Assembly (NCBI GenBank): GCA_047601145.1
Contig: JASGJW010000001.1
Location: 1,860,001-1,924,000, forward strand
Direction of reading: 5' to 3'
Source: UBA7672 sp047601145
Lineage (GTDB): Bacteria > Pseudomonadota > Alphaproteobacteria > Caulobacterales > Hyphomonadaceae
Length of the DNA stretch: 64,000 nt
The stretch's first letter is position 1, and every line of letters begins with the position of its first letter. Position numbers and translations under genes: made by a program. The notes below the pieces were generated by a model. It made no database searches. It had not been told where the DNA came from and saw only the letters and a program-made list of their open reading frames with translations. Shown piece after piece: positions 50,182 through 61,076 of the stretch.

Positions 50182-50976
50182 CTAGCCTTGACCGCCCACG
50201 CGGCCGACGCCCATCAGCGACATGCCGCCATCGCACGGAATGATGCCGCCGGTGATGTAGGCGGCTGCGTCCGAGACGAGGAACATCGCGAGATCCGCGA
50301 CTTCATCCTTGGTGCCGAGGCGTTTCAGCGGCGTCGACTTCTTGCTCATCTCCAGCGCCTCCGGCGTAGGCGCCAGGCGCGCCATGCCCTCGGTGTCGGC
50401 GATCGGGCCAGGGATGATCGAGTTCACGCGCACGCCCGACGAGCCCCATTCCATCGCCAGCGTCCGCGTCAGCATGTCGACGCCGGCCTTCGCCGCGCAC
50501 ACATGCGCCTGCATCGGGTAGGGGTGCAGCGATTGAGGCGCCGAGATGTTGATGCAACTCGCGCCGGGTTTGCGCAGGTGGGGGAAGGCCTGCTTCATCA
50601 CATTGTAGGTGCCGACAAGGTCGATATCGATGACCGCGCGGAAGCCGTTGTACGAGATGCCATTGAACGGCGCGACGAAGTTGCCCGCCGCGCCCGACAC
50701 AAGAATGTCGATCTCGCCGTGAGCTTCCACGGCTTGCGCAAACGCTTTCCCAACGCCGTCATGGTCGCGCACGTCCTGCGCGATGCCGATGCATTTGGCG
50801 CCGGTGTCGCGGATCGATTGCGCCGCCGCTTCGATCTTGTCCGGCGAGCGCGAGATGATCGTCACCTTGGCTCCTGCCTGCGCCAGCCGCGTCGCGATGC
50901 CGAGATTGATGCCGCTCGACGCCCCCGCCACGAACGCCGTCTTGCCGGCCAGCAGATTGTCCCTGAACGTTGCCAT
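50182..50976 (-). CDS. 2,4-dienoyl-CoA reductase-like SDR oxidoreductase
   Basis: 264 residues. The NAD(P) site is FVAGASSGINLGIATRLAQA (GASSGI). NAG-equivalent ILVSGAAGNFVAPFNGISYN. The usual catalytic Tyr-x3-Lys is replaced: QAHVCAAKAGVDMLTRTLAM keeps only the Lys, as in peroxisomal-type 2,4-dienoyl-CoA reductases, where QxHxxxAKA is found. It would help degrade unsaturated fatty acids. The final GGIIPCDGGMSLMGVGRVGG is typical. It is convergent with the cupin gene. Confidence 0.82.
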   Translation of the reverse strand: MATFRDNLLAGKTAFVAGASSGINLGIATRLAQAGAKVTIISRSPDKIEAAAQSIRDTGAKCIGIAQDVRDHDGVGKAFAQAVEAHGEIDILVSGAAGNFVAPFNGISYNGFRAVIDIDLVGTYNVMKQAFPHLRKPGASCINISAPQSLHPYPMQAHVCAAKAGVDMLTRTLAMEWGSSGVRVNSIIPGPIADTEGMARLAPTPEALEMSKKSTPLKRLGTKDEVADLAMFLVSDAAAYITGGIIPCDGGMSLMGVGRVGGQG

Positions 50977-50986
50977 GGTCTTCCCT

Positions 50987-51811
50987 TCAAACAGCGGCGG
51001 ATCGCGCCTGTTGTTGTTCTGCCGCGAGCGGCTTCACGCCGCTCACGAACACTGCGTATTTGAGAACCTTCGCGAGATTGAGCGGAAAGCGCAGATCGAG
51101 AACCTGCGACAGGCTGCGGGCCCTGTCGATCCTGCCGCCACTGCGCGTGATCGCATCCAGCACCTTCTGGCGTCCGTCGTAGAATTTCGGATCGTCGAAC
51201 AGGTCGATGAAGGCAAACCGCCCGCCCGGCTCGAGCACGCGCATCGCTTCGGTGAGGCTTGCCGTCTTGTCCTTGACGTCCCGCACTTCATGGAAGGTCA
51301 GGGAGCTGACAATCCGCCCGAAATTGGCATCCTCGAACGGCAGCCTGGATGCGCTGCCGCGCTGGAAGCTGAGGCCGCCGACATTCTCCAGCGCCGCATT
51401 CCGTTCGGCCTGCGAGCGCGAATATTCCCAGTCCGATCCCCAGTAATCGAGACCGACATAATCGCCCGGCGCCGCCTTGGCGAAATGGATGAGAAGCTGC
51501 CCGCTGCCGCATCCTACATCTAGCAAACGGCCATCGGCGCCGACCGCATCAATCAGCAGCTGGTGGATTTTCCCCTGAACATTGTCGCCCTTCGGCCCGA
51601 GTCGGTGCGACGTCCAGGTGAGAACAACCGCGATATAGAAGAACGGAAGCGCCAGCGCACAGATTGCGATCGCCGGCAGCCAGACGATCGCAGCAGCAAG
51701 CCCAAGTACGAAAATCGCAACCGCAAGCGACCAGAACATCACGATCCGCCCCGACCTGATCCAGGTCGGATAGACGGGGCGCTCTGTTTTCTCTCGCGAT
51801 GTGCTGCTCAT
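50987..51811 (-). CDS. Membrane-anchored class I SAM methyltransferase
   Basis: 274 residues from ATG 51811. Two helices at the N-terminus (RIVMFWSLAVAIFVLGLAAA, then IVWLPAIAICALALPFFYIA) precede a methyltransferase: LLDVGCGSGQLLIHFAKAAP (motif I), YVGLDYWGSDWEYSRSQAER, ASRLPFEDANFGRIVSSLTF and MRVLEPGGRFAFIDLFDD. A membrane-bound SAM enzyme could modify a lipid or membrane protein. A 19-bp palindrome precedes the start. The SDR gene lies 10 bases downstream on the same strand. Confidence 0.85.
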   Translation of the reverse strand: MSSTSREKTERPVYPTWIRSGRIVMFWSLAVAIFVLGLAAAIVWLPAIAICALALPFFYIAVVLTWTSHRLGPKGDNVQGKIHQLLIDAVGADGRLLDVGCGSGQLLIHFAKAAPGDYVGLDYWGSDWEYSRSQAERNAALENVGGLSFQRGSASRLPFEDANFGRIVSSLTFHEVRDVKDKTASLTEAMRVLEPGGRFAFIDLFDDPKFYDGRQKVLDAITRSGGRIDRARSLSQVLDLRFPLNLAKVLKYAVFVSGVKPLAAEQQQARSAAV

Positions 51812-51824
51812 GATCAGCCGTTTA

Positions 51825-51843
51825 TTATTTACAACGTAAATAA
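51825..51843. promoter_or_regulatory. Palindrome TTATTTAC-AAC-GTAAATAA before the methyltransferase gene
   Basis: TTATTTAC (51825-51832) and GTAAATAA (51836-51843) form a perfect 8-bp dyad around AAC, 13 bases from the start codon at 51811. In this high-GC region it is the most AT-rich stretch for several hundred bases, and fits a repressor operator or autoregulated promoter. No regulator gene is adjacent. Confidence 0.55.
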
Positions 51844-51958
51844 ACAACATTCCGTGTTGATGGCAAGCCCTCTCGCGAAATCTTCCTGTTCCCCTCGCGT
51901 AAGTCTCGTGGCGCCGGATTCCGCATGCTAGGCCGGGGACAAATCACAGGGAGTCTTC

Positions 51959-52753
51959 ATGAAACGCCTTCTTGCGGCCTGCGCCGCGCTCGCCTTCCTC
52001 GGCGCCTGCTCGACGACTGCAACGGCTACCGCGCCATCTGCGCCTGCCGCGATGGCGATGCCGGAGATCACGATCTACCACCTCGAAGGCCGGCGTTCCG
52101 AACGCATCGTCTGGCTGATGGAAGAGCTGGGCCTTCCCTACAAGCTCGTGTTCACGCGCGGCGACCTTGCCAAGTCGATGGCCGCCATCCGCGCGGTCAA
52201 CCCCGGCATGCCGGTCGCGCCGACCGTCACCATCGGCAACGAAGTCATGACCGAAAGCGGCGCGATCATCGAGACGATCATCAACCGCTACGCGCCCGGC
52301 AAGCTGACGCCCGCGCTCGCCAGCGCCGACTACGGCCAGCACATGATCTGGATGCACCACGCCGAAGGCTCGCTCGCCTCGCGCGTCATCGCCGATTATC
52401 GCGTGTGGATGACCAATCCGCCAAAACAGCGCTCGCCGCTGGTCGACTCCGAAGCCGAGGTGCAGTTCGCGGAAGACTATCTCAAGACGCATCCGTGGTT
52501 CGGCGGCGCCGAGTTTTCGGCGGCCGATATCATGATGGTGTTCCCGCTCAATTTCGCGATGGAGCTCAACATCGTCGACAAGACGCGCTTCCCGGTGATC
52601 ACGGCCTGGAAGAAGAAGATTGAAGAACGCCCCGCCTACCAGCGCATGCTGGCAAAGGCGCGTCCCGACGGCCTGATCGGCTCCCCGCCGAAACTGCCGC
52701 AACATGCGCCGTCCGGTCCGCGCCAGCCTGCGCCGGCCCCTGCGCAGAACTAG
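51959..52753 (+). CDS. GST-fold protein with a lipoprotein signal
   Basis: 264 residues. The signal MKRLLAACAALAFLGAC has a lipobox ending at Cys17. After a Thr-Ala-Pro linker comes a GST-like thioredoxin domain, ITIYHLEGRRSERIVWLMEE (Ser or Arg-Ser at the usual catalytic spot), NPGMPVAPTVTIGNEVMTES (cis-Pro, Glu-Ser), then a helical domain with LKTHPWFGGAEFSAADIMMV. Glutathione transferases are normally cytosolic, so a lipid-anchored one is odd. Its C-terminus is Pro-Ala-rich. A hairpin terminator follows. Confidence 0.87.
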   Translation: MKRLLAACAALAFLGACSTTATATAPSAPAAMAMPEITIYHLEGRRSERIVWLMEELGLPYKLVFTRGDLAKSMAAIRAVNPGMPVAPTVTIGNEVMTESGAIIETIINRYAPGKLTPALASADYGQHMIWMHHAEGSLASRVIADYRVWMTNPPKQRSPLVDSEAEVQFAEDYLKTHPWFGGAEFSAADIMMVFPLNFAMELNIVDKTRFPVITAWKKKIEERPAYQRMLAKARPDGLIGSPPKLPQHAPSGPRQPAPAPAQN

Positions 52754-52783
52754 GGCTTTCGCCTGCATTTCCGGTAACTGAAA

Positions 52784-52809
52784 GCGCCCGCTGCACACGC
52801 AGCGGGCGC
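52784..52809 (+). terminator. 11-bp perfect hairpin after the GST-like lipoprotein gene
   Basis: GCGCCCGCTGC (52784-52794) pairs with GCAGCGGGCGC (52799-52809) across a 4-base loop. It lies 30 bases after the TAG of the GST-like gene and before the cyclotransferase gene. No U-tract follows, so it is a probable but not ideal intrinsic terminator. Confidence 0.6.
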
Positions 52810-52859
52810 ATGCTATTGATCCGCTGGCGAAGAGCCGCACGCCAAGCTAGAGAAGGCGA

Positions 52860-53678
52860 ATGATGATGAGAATTCTCCTCGCCACGGCTTTCCTCGCCGC
52901 CTTCTCGTGCTCGCCCGCGCCGGCATCCAAGCCGGCCGCAGCCGCCGCCCCCCCGGAAGTGCCCGTCTACGGCTACACCGTGGTCGCCTCCTATCCGCAC
53001 GATCCTGCCGCCTTCACCGAAGGCCTGCAGTTCGTCGACGGCGCGATGTACGAAAGCACCGGCATGGAAGGCACGTCCTGGGTGCGCAAGGTCGATCTCG
53101 CCACCGGCCAGGTCCAGCAGCAGCACGACGTCGACAAGCAGTATTTCGGCGAGGGCATCGTCGTCCTCCCCGACAAGATCGTCTCGCTCACCTGGAAGAA
53201 TCAGAAGGGTTTCATCCTCGACCGCGCGACGCTGAAACAGACCGGCGAGTTCACTTATCCCGGCGAAGGCTGGGCGCTCACCACTGACGGATCGAAGATC
53301 TACATGAGCGACGGCACCGCGCAGATCCGCGTGCTCGATCCTGCGACACTCGCTGAGACCGGCCGCATCGACGTCAAGATGAACGGCCGTCCCATCGACC
53401 AGATCAACGAGCTCGAATTCATCAAGGGCGAGATCTGGGCGAACATCTTCCAGGCCGACCGCATCGTCCGCATCGACCCGGCCACGGGCGAGGTGAAGGG
53501 CGTCGTCTATCTCGCCGGCCTCCTGACGAAGGAAGACAAGGGCGCCCACAATGTCGATGTCCTCAACGGCATCGCCTATGACGCCGCCGGCGACCGCATC
53601 TTCGTCACGGGCAAGTACTGGCCGAAGATCTACGAGATCAAGCTCAAGGACCCGGCCGCGCCCGCCGCGCCGAACTAG
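52860..53678 (+). CDS. Glutaminyl-peptide cyclotransferase, beta-propeller type, lipoprotein
   Basis: 272 residues from the first of three successive ATGs; the third (52866) is better spaced from AGAAGG. The lipoprotein signal ends AAFSC. The five-bladed propeller shows SYPHDPAAFTEGLQFVDGAM, YESTGMEGTSWVRKVDLATG, SLTWKNQKGFILDRATL, YPGEGWALTTDGSKIYMSDG and NELEFIKGEIWANIFQADRI, all standard bacterial glutaminyl cyclase segments. It cyclises N-terminal Gln to pyroglutamate on envelope proteins. The DUF2314 lipoprotein follows 5 bases after its stop. Confidence 0.92.
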   Translation: MMMRILLATAFLAAFSCSPAPASKPAAAAAPPEVPVYGYTVVASYPHDPAAFTEGLQFVDGAMYESTGMEGTSWVRKVDLATGQVQQQHDVDKQYFGEGIVVLPDKIVSLTWKNQKGFILDRATLKQTGEFTYPGEGWALTTDGSKIYMSDGTAQIRVLDPATLAETGRIDVKMNGRPIDQINELEFIKGEIWANIFQADRIVRIDPATGEVKGVVYLAGLLTKEDKGAHNVDVLNGIAYDAAGDRIFVTGKYWPKIYEIKLKDPAAPAAPN

Positions 53679-53683
53679 CTGTA

Positions 53684-54178
53684 ATGCGCCGGCTGCTTCT
53701 GCCGTTCGCGCTCCTGCTTGCCGCCTGTTCGGGCGGGGAGGCGGACAGCCCGGCTGCGGAAGAAGCAAAATTCCAGCAGAACCTCACCGAAGCAACGGCG
53801 AAGGCCCGCGCGCAGCTTCCCTACTTCTGGGAGCACTTCCTTGCCCCGCAGGTCGACGAGTTCGACTTCTCAGTGAAGGCGGCCCTGGCGCGCCGCGACG
53901 GCCAGCCCGGCGCCGAGGAAGTCTGGCTCGACAACATCGCCAAGGCTCCCGACAAGATCATTGGCGAGCTCTCCATCAAGCCACGCTATCTCGGCACGCT
54001 CGAGAAGGGCGCCGTCGTCGATATTCAGGAGAACCAGATCACCGACTGGGCGTTCTGGCGCGGCGACAAACTGCTCGGCCACTACACTACGCGCATTCTC
54101 CTGCCGCGCCTTGACCAGCTGCAGCAGGATTTCATGCGCCCGCTGTTTGAAGCGAGCCCCGACCCGGCGCCGAAATAA
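53684..54178 (+). CDS. DUF2314 domain lipoprotein
   Basis: 164 residues. Lipobox: MRRLLLPFALLLAAC. The DUF2314 core is AQLPYFWEHFLAPQVDEFDF, SVKAALARR, EEVWLDNIAKAPDKIIGELS, IKPRYLGTLEKGAVVDIQEN and QITDWAFWRGDKLLGHYTTR. The role of this domain is unknown. Probably co-transcribed with the cyclotransferase. Its stop abuts the stop of the convergent DsbA-like gene. Confidence 0.85.
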   Translation: MRRLLLPFALLLAACSGGEADSPAAEEAKFQQNLTEATAKARAQLPYFWEHFLAPQVDEFDFSVKAALARRDGQPGAEEVWLDNIAKAPDKIIGELSIKPRYLGTLEKGAVVDIQENQITDWAFWRGDKLLGHYTTRILLPRLDQLQQDFMRPLFEASPDPAPK

Positions 54179-54829
54179 CTACCGTTCCTTCAGCCCCTGC
54201 TTCTTCATCCGCCAGACCAGATGGTCGATCCGGTCCTGTCCGAAGAACGGTTCGCCCTCGAACACGAACAGCGGTACGCCCCAGTGGCCCGCCGTCGTCT
54301 GGCCTTCCTCATTCGCCTCAATGATCTTGTCGAGACGCGCGGCTTCCGCCGCCGCGTCCCGCTCCAGCCCGTCCCCGTCCAGCCCAACTGCATTGGCGCA
54401 GGCGGCCAGCTTGCCGTCCTCGTGCCAGTTGTCCGTTTCGCCCGACCAGATCAGGTGGCTCGCCGTCCGGACAAATTCGAAACCCTTGCCGCGTTCGGTC
54501 GCCAGCGCCCCGAGCCGGCTCACACGCATGATATAGGGCTGGTCCTTCGCCACGTCGCGCGTCTCGCGATCCTGCACGATCGGATCCGGCCGCGGCCAGC
54601 GATACGGAATGCCGTTCATCTCCGAGATGCGATATGTGTCCCGCATCAGGTAGGGCGGCCACAGCGGGTTCACCTTCTGGAAGAAGCCCGGAATGCGCAC
54701 TGCGATCGGCCGCACGATCCGCATGTTGGCGCGCGCGTCATACTGCTTCTGCAACGCCTCGATCATCGGCATGGCGAGATAGGAGTAGGGCGAACGGAAC
54801 GAGAAATGGAAATCGAATGTGAGCGTCAT
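54179..54829 (-). CDS. DsbA-family protein, 2-hydroxychromene-2-carboxylate isomerase-like
   Basis: 216 residues from ATG 54829. FDFHFSFRSPYSYLAMPMIE matches the HCCA isomerase N-terminus, where Ser replaces the DsbA Cys (FRSPYSYL). Also present are RIVRPIAVRIPGFFQKVNPL, HLIWSGETDNWHEDGKLAAC and TTAGHWGVPLFVFEGEPFFG (cis-Pro loop GVP). Such enzymes use glutathione in aromatic degradation or detoxification; the true substrate here is unknown. It stands alone on the minus strand. Confidence 0.88.
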   Translation of the reverse strand: MTLTFDFHFSFRSPYSYLAMPMIEALQKQYDARANMRIVRPIAVRIPGFFQKVNPLWPPYLMRDTYRISEMNGIPYRWPRPDPIVQDRETRDVAKDQPYIMRVSRLGALATERGKGFEFVRTASHLIWSGETDNWHEDGKLAACANAVGLDGDGLERDAAAEAARLDKIIEANEEGQTTAGHWGVPLFVFEGEPFFGQDRIDHLVWRMKKQGLKER

Positions 54830-54887
54830 GCCCAAGAATTAGCGCCGCGAAAGAAACGAAGCGAGGCCCTCCGTAGCGGCAGCGTTG

Positions 54888-55463
54888 CTACTGTTTTTGC
54901 GCGGCGGCCGCCGCCGACTTTTCCAGCGTCACGGCGATGCTGATCAGATCGCCAATGCCCTTGGCCGTGGCCGCATCGGCCGGGTTCACCCCTTCGCACA
55001 CGGATTTCCGGATCGTCGCGTCGATATCGGCTGAGACATGCTCATAAGGCTGCTGTTCGCTCGTCGCGACGCTCTTGGGCCTGTCGCCAACGATGGAAAA
55101 GAACAGCCCCTTCTCGTTCACCAGCGTGTTGCCGCCGCAGGCATAGGTCACGATGCGGCTTTCGAAGTCGTAGGTTCCGCCCGCTTCCGATGACGACGAC
55201 ACGACCTCCAGCTGGGCGAAGGACGGCAGTTCGTTGGGCGTATTGTAATAGAAGAACGTCGCAACCCGCGCCGTATTCGCCGGGGTATCCCGGGTGATGG
55301 CGCCGTCCTGCCAGCCGATCACGCCGTCCGCCAGCACGATATAGCTCCAGTGCTTGTCCTGCACGGGAGGTTGTCCCGCCTGCTGGGCCCCCGGTTGAGC
55401 AAAGGCGGGCGCGGATAGGCCGGTTGCGAGCATGGCCGCCGCCGCCAGAACCGTTTTCCGCAT
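54888..55463 (-). CDS. Secreted protein of unknown function
   Basis: 191 residues; the second ATG (55463) is better spaced from GGGGA than the first (55469). The signal peptide MRKTVLAAAAMLATGLSAPA ends FAQ. The mature part opens with a Gln-Pro-rich stretch, then WSYIVLADGVIGWQDGAITR, FYYNTPNELPSFAQLEVVSS and SRIVTYACGGNTLVNEKGLF. It has a helical end with IGDLISIAVTLEKSAAAAAQ. No family is recognised. Divergent from glyS. Confidence 0.75.
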   Translation of the reverse strand: MRKTVLAAAAMLATGLSAPAFAQPGAQQAGQPPVQDKHWSYIVLADGVIGWQDGAITRDTPANTARVATFFYYNTPNELPSFAQLEVVSSSSEAGGTYDFESRIVTYACGGNTLVNEKGLFFSIVGDRPKSVATSEQQPYEHVSADIDATIRKSVCEGVNPADAATAKGIGDLISIAVTLEKSAAAAAQKQ

Positions 55464-55608
55464 CACCATTTCCCCGTTTGCGCCCGGCTAGGAGGGCCCT
55501 ATTTCCGCGTATCCGGCAACATCCCCGAACAGCCCCCGCCGGATGCTTGCAATTCGGCCCGTTCCGCTGCACTGACGCAGCGAATTCCGCGACTGCGAAC
55601 AAGGCCAA

Positions 55609-57819
55609 ATGCCCCAGCTTCTGCTCGAAATCCTGTCCGAGGAAATCCCGGCCCGCATGCAGGCGAAGGCTCAGGGCGACCTCGAGAAAGCGCTGATGGA
55701 CGGCCTTACCGCCGCCGGCCTGCTTCCGGAAGGAATCAAGGGCTTCTCTGGCCCCCGCCGTCTCGTCGCCGTGGTCGAGGGCCTGCCGGTCAAGTCGGCG
55801 GACGTGACCGAAGATGTGATCGGCCCGAAGGAGGGCGCGCCCGACGCCGCCATCCAGGGCTTCCTCAAGAAGGCCGGCCTCACGGACATCTCCCAGGCGC
55901 ACGTCCACGACGTGCCCAAGAAGGGCAAGGTCTACGTCGCGCACGTGCGCAAGCCGGGCAGGCAGACGGCAGACGTCATCGCCGCACTCGTGCCGCAGAT
56001 CATCCGCGGGTTCCACTGGCCCAAGTCGATGCGCTGGGGGTCAGGAGACCTCCGCTGGGTCCGCCCCATCAGCCGCATCCTCTGCACGTTCGACGGCGAG
56101 ATCGTCCCGTTCGAGATCGAAGGCATCAAGTCGTCCAACTGGACCGAAGGCCACCGCGTCATGGGCCGCGGCCCGTATCAGGTCCGCCGCTTCGACGACT
56201 ATGAGAATGTGCTCAAGAACAAGGGCCGCGTGATCCTCGACCGCGAGGAGCGCAAGGAAACCATCCTCACCGAGGCGAAGCAGCTCTGCGCTGCGCAGAA
56301 CCTCGAACTCGTCGACGACATCGGCCTGCTCGAAGAAGTCGCTGGCCTCGCCGAATTCCCGGTCGTCATCATCGGCGACATGGACAAGAGCTTTCTCGAT
56401 CTCCCGCCTGAGGTCATCAAGCTCTCGATGCGCACGCACCAGAAATACTTTGCCGTGCGTGACCCGCAGAAGAAGGACGGCGGCCTCGCCCCGAAATTCA
56501 TCGTCGTCGCCAACCTCGACGCCGCTGACGGCGGCAGGAAGATCGCCGAAGGCAACAGCCGTGTGCTGTCGGCGCGTCTGAATGATGCGCGCTTCTTCTG
56601 GGACAACGACCGCAAGATCAAACTCGAAGACCGCTTCGAGAAGCTGGGCAACATCGTCTTCCATGAGAAACTCGGCACGGTGAAGGACAAGGCCGAGCGC
56701 GTGATGGTGCTCGCAAAGGAACTCGCCCCAAAAGTTGGAGCAGATCCAGCGCAAGCCGAGCGCGCCGCCAAGCTCGCCAAATGCGACCTCGTCTCCGACA
56801 TGGTCGGCGAGTTCGCCGAACTCGAAGGCGTCATGGGCCGCTACTACGCGACTCTGCAGGGTGAACCGCAGGACATCGCGGATGCGGTGCGCGATCACTA
56901 CAAGCCGAAGGGGCCGAGCGACGAAGTTCCGAGCATTCCCACGAGTGCTGCGGTGGCCTTGGCGGACAAGTTCGATACGCTGATCGGCTTCTGGGCGATT
57001 GGTGAGAAGCCTACTGGATCGAAGGATCCCTACGCGCTTCGCCGCGCTGCGCTGGGCGTCATCCGGATTGTGTTGCAAAGCGGTGCCCGCTTCGGGCTAT
57101 ACAAGGCATCGCTGGTGGGGTTGTTCAATCTTGCGCTTGCCAGCAATCCGCCTCCGGCACTTGCTGCAATCATAAAAGAAGAAGGTGGATTGGATCGCCT
57201 GCGCCGCGATTTCGAGCAGGTGCGAATTCAAGCCAGCTCGGTCAATGAAACTGTCTTTGAGTGGGTAGGGTCGGGCGTCGATGCTGAGTTGATCGCGCTT
57301 GATGTCGTAGCCTTCTTCGCAGACCGTCTGAAGGTCATGTTGCGAGAGCAGGGGGTCAAGCACGACCTTATCGATGCTGTCTTCTCCACTGGCCAGGATG
57401 ACATTGTTCTGGTCGTGAAGGCAGTGGATGCCCTCGGCGAATTCCTCGCGACCGAGGACGGCAAGAACCTTCTCGCCGGCTACAAGCGCGCTGCCAACAT
57501 CCTTGCGATCGAGGAGAAGAAGGACGGCAAGTCGTATTCGGGGCAGGGCAAGGCCATGGCCGGCGATCCGGTCGAGGTCGATGCGCTGGTCTCCGCGCTC
57601 ACCAAGGCGGCGCCCGACGCTTCCGCCGCGCTCGAAAAGGAAGATTTCGCAGGCGCCATGCGCGCGCTCTCGAAACTCCGCGGTCCCGTGGACGCTTTCT
57701 TCGATAAGGTCACCGTGAACGCCGATAAGCCCGACGTTCGCGAGAACCGCCTCAAAATTCTCTCGCAGATCCGCGACGCGCTGAACCGCGTGGCGGATTT
57801 CTCGAAGATCGAGGGCTAA
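55609..57819 (+). CDS. glyS: Glycyl-tRNA synthetase beta subunit
   Basis: 736 residues, normal length. GlyS binds tRNA and completes the alpha2-beta2 enzyme with GlyQ. Clear features are MPQLLLEILSEEIPARMQAK, VRWGSGDLRW-type GSGDLRWVRPISRILCTFDG, HRVMGRGPYQVRRFDDYENV, EFPVVIIGDMDKSFLDLPPE, and SARLNDARFFWDNDRKIKLE. A stretch at about 57060-57420 is noticeably richer in A/T and in rare codons than the rest, though the protein stays in frame. The ppdK gene follows 24 bases later. Confidence 0.96.
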   Translation: MPQLLLEILSEEIPARMQAKAQGDLEKALMDGLTAAGLLPEGIKGFSGPRRLVAVVEGLPVKSADVTEDVIGPKEGAPDAAIQGFLKKAGLTDISQAHVHDVPKKGKVYVAHVRKPGRQTADVIAALVPQIIRGFHWPKSMRWGSGDLRWVRPISRILCTFDGEIVPFEIEGIKSSNWTEGHRVMGRGPYQVRRFDDYENVLKNKGRVILDREERKETILTEAKQLCAAQNLELVDDIGLLEEVAGLAEFPVVIIGDMDKSFLDLPPEVIKLSMRTHQKYFAVRDPQKKDGGLAPKFIVVANLDAADGGRKIAEGNSRVLSARLNDARFFWDNDRKIKLEDRFEKLGNIVFHEKLGTVKDKAERVMVLAKELAPKVGADPAQAERAAKLAKCDLVSDMVGEFAELEGVMGRYYATLQGEPQDIADAVRDHYKPKGPSDEVPSIPTSAAVALADKFDTLIGFWAIGEKPTGSKDPYALRRAALGVIRIVLQSGARFGLYKASLVGLFNLALASNPPPALAAIIKEEGGLDRLRRDFEQVRIQASSVNETVFEWVGSGVDAELIALDVVAFFADRLKVMLREQGVKHDLIDAVFSTGQDDIVLVVKAVDALGEFLATEDGKNLLAGYKRAANILAIEEKKDGKSYSGQGKAMAGDPVEVDALVSALTKAAPDASAALEKEDFAGAMRALSKLRGPVDAFFDKVTVNADKPDVRENRLKILSQIRDALNRVADFSKIEG

Positions 57820-57843
57820 CCTCTACCAGGCCAGGAAGTGCAG

Positions 57844-60523
<2,680 letters not shown>

Positions 60524-60524
60524 G

Positions 60525-60546
60525 CGGGAGCTCTCTTTGGCTCCCG
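60525..60546 (+). terminator. Hairpin after ppdK
   Basis: CGGGAGC (60525-60531) pairs with GCTCCCG (60540-60546) around TCTCTTTG, beginning one base after the ppdK stop. The loop, not the tail, holds the T-run, so this is a weak terminator candidate. Confidence 0.35.
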
Positions 60547-61076
60547 AGCGGACCGCGTGGGAGGCCCCGCGGCTCAAGCCGCTTCCGCTCGCCTGGCGGC
60601 TCGAAGCCATCCTCCGCGTCTGCACCGATCCTTGGCCGCGCATCACGCGTCTCGCCGCCCACATGGAGCGCGGCCGCGTCCTGCTCGTCGCGACACGCGC
60701 CAGGCCTCAGCCTATCCGCCTGCCCCGCACCTTTCCGGCATTCAACCGGCTCGGCGCGATGACGGGCCTGCCCATCCTCAGGCGAGGCGACAGCTCCTGG
60801 TCTCCCGCCACAACCAGGCCGGACCAACCTGCAGGAGCCTCCCGCGGGGATGCGGACTTCGCATCTGTGCGTTTTCCCAGCAAAACGCACACTTTCGCGC
60901 CGAACCGGTACGGCCAGCTGTTATCCACAGGAGTCGGTTTCCCCAGCGTCCTTGGGATTTTGGGGTCTCAAATCGGTGTGAGGGGGTTTTGGCCGCGGTG
61001 TTGCCCAACGGCCGCCACAGCCTATGTGGACTCTCCGGTCAGACCAGAGGGACTTGAAAAGAGGGGCTATTCGTAA
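60537..61076 (+). CDS. Doubtful reading frame after ppdK
   Basis: A TTG-initiated frame of 179 codons follows ppdK, preceded by GGGAG. Its first 80 codons, to about 60780 (PRLKPLPLAWRLEAILRVCT, then DPWPRITRLAAHMERGRVLL), use region-typical codons and resemble a small real protein. The rest has no coding character and contains the DnaA box at 60921. It could be a short gene with a degraded end or no gene at all. I do not assign a function. Confidence 0.3.
   Translation: MAPERTAWEAPRLKPLPLAWRLEAILRVCTDPWPRITRLAAHMERGRVLLVATRARPQPIRLPRTFPAFNRLGAMTGLPILRRGDSSWSPATTRPDQPAGASRGDADFASVRFPSKTHTFAPNRYGQLLSTGVGFPSVLGILGSQIGVRGFWPRCCPTAATAYVDSPVRPEGLEKRGYS
60921..60929 (+). promoter_or_regulatory. Perfect DnaA box
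   Basis: TTATCCACA is an exact match to the DnaA consensus TTATNCACA. It lies in the gene-poor stretch 60524-61326 between ppdK and the cell-wall hydrolase. A lone box is not an origin, but could allow DnaA to regulate a neighbouring promoter. Confidence 0.4.

Noticed and set aside
60537..61076. Replication origin at the DnaA box
   Set aside because: Only one perfect box, no AT-rich unwinding element, and no dnaA, hemE or gidA gene nearby.
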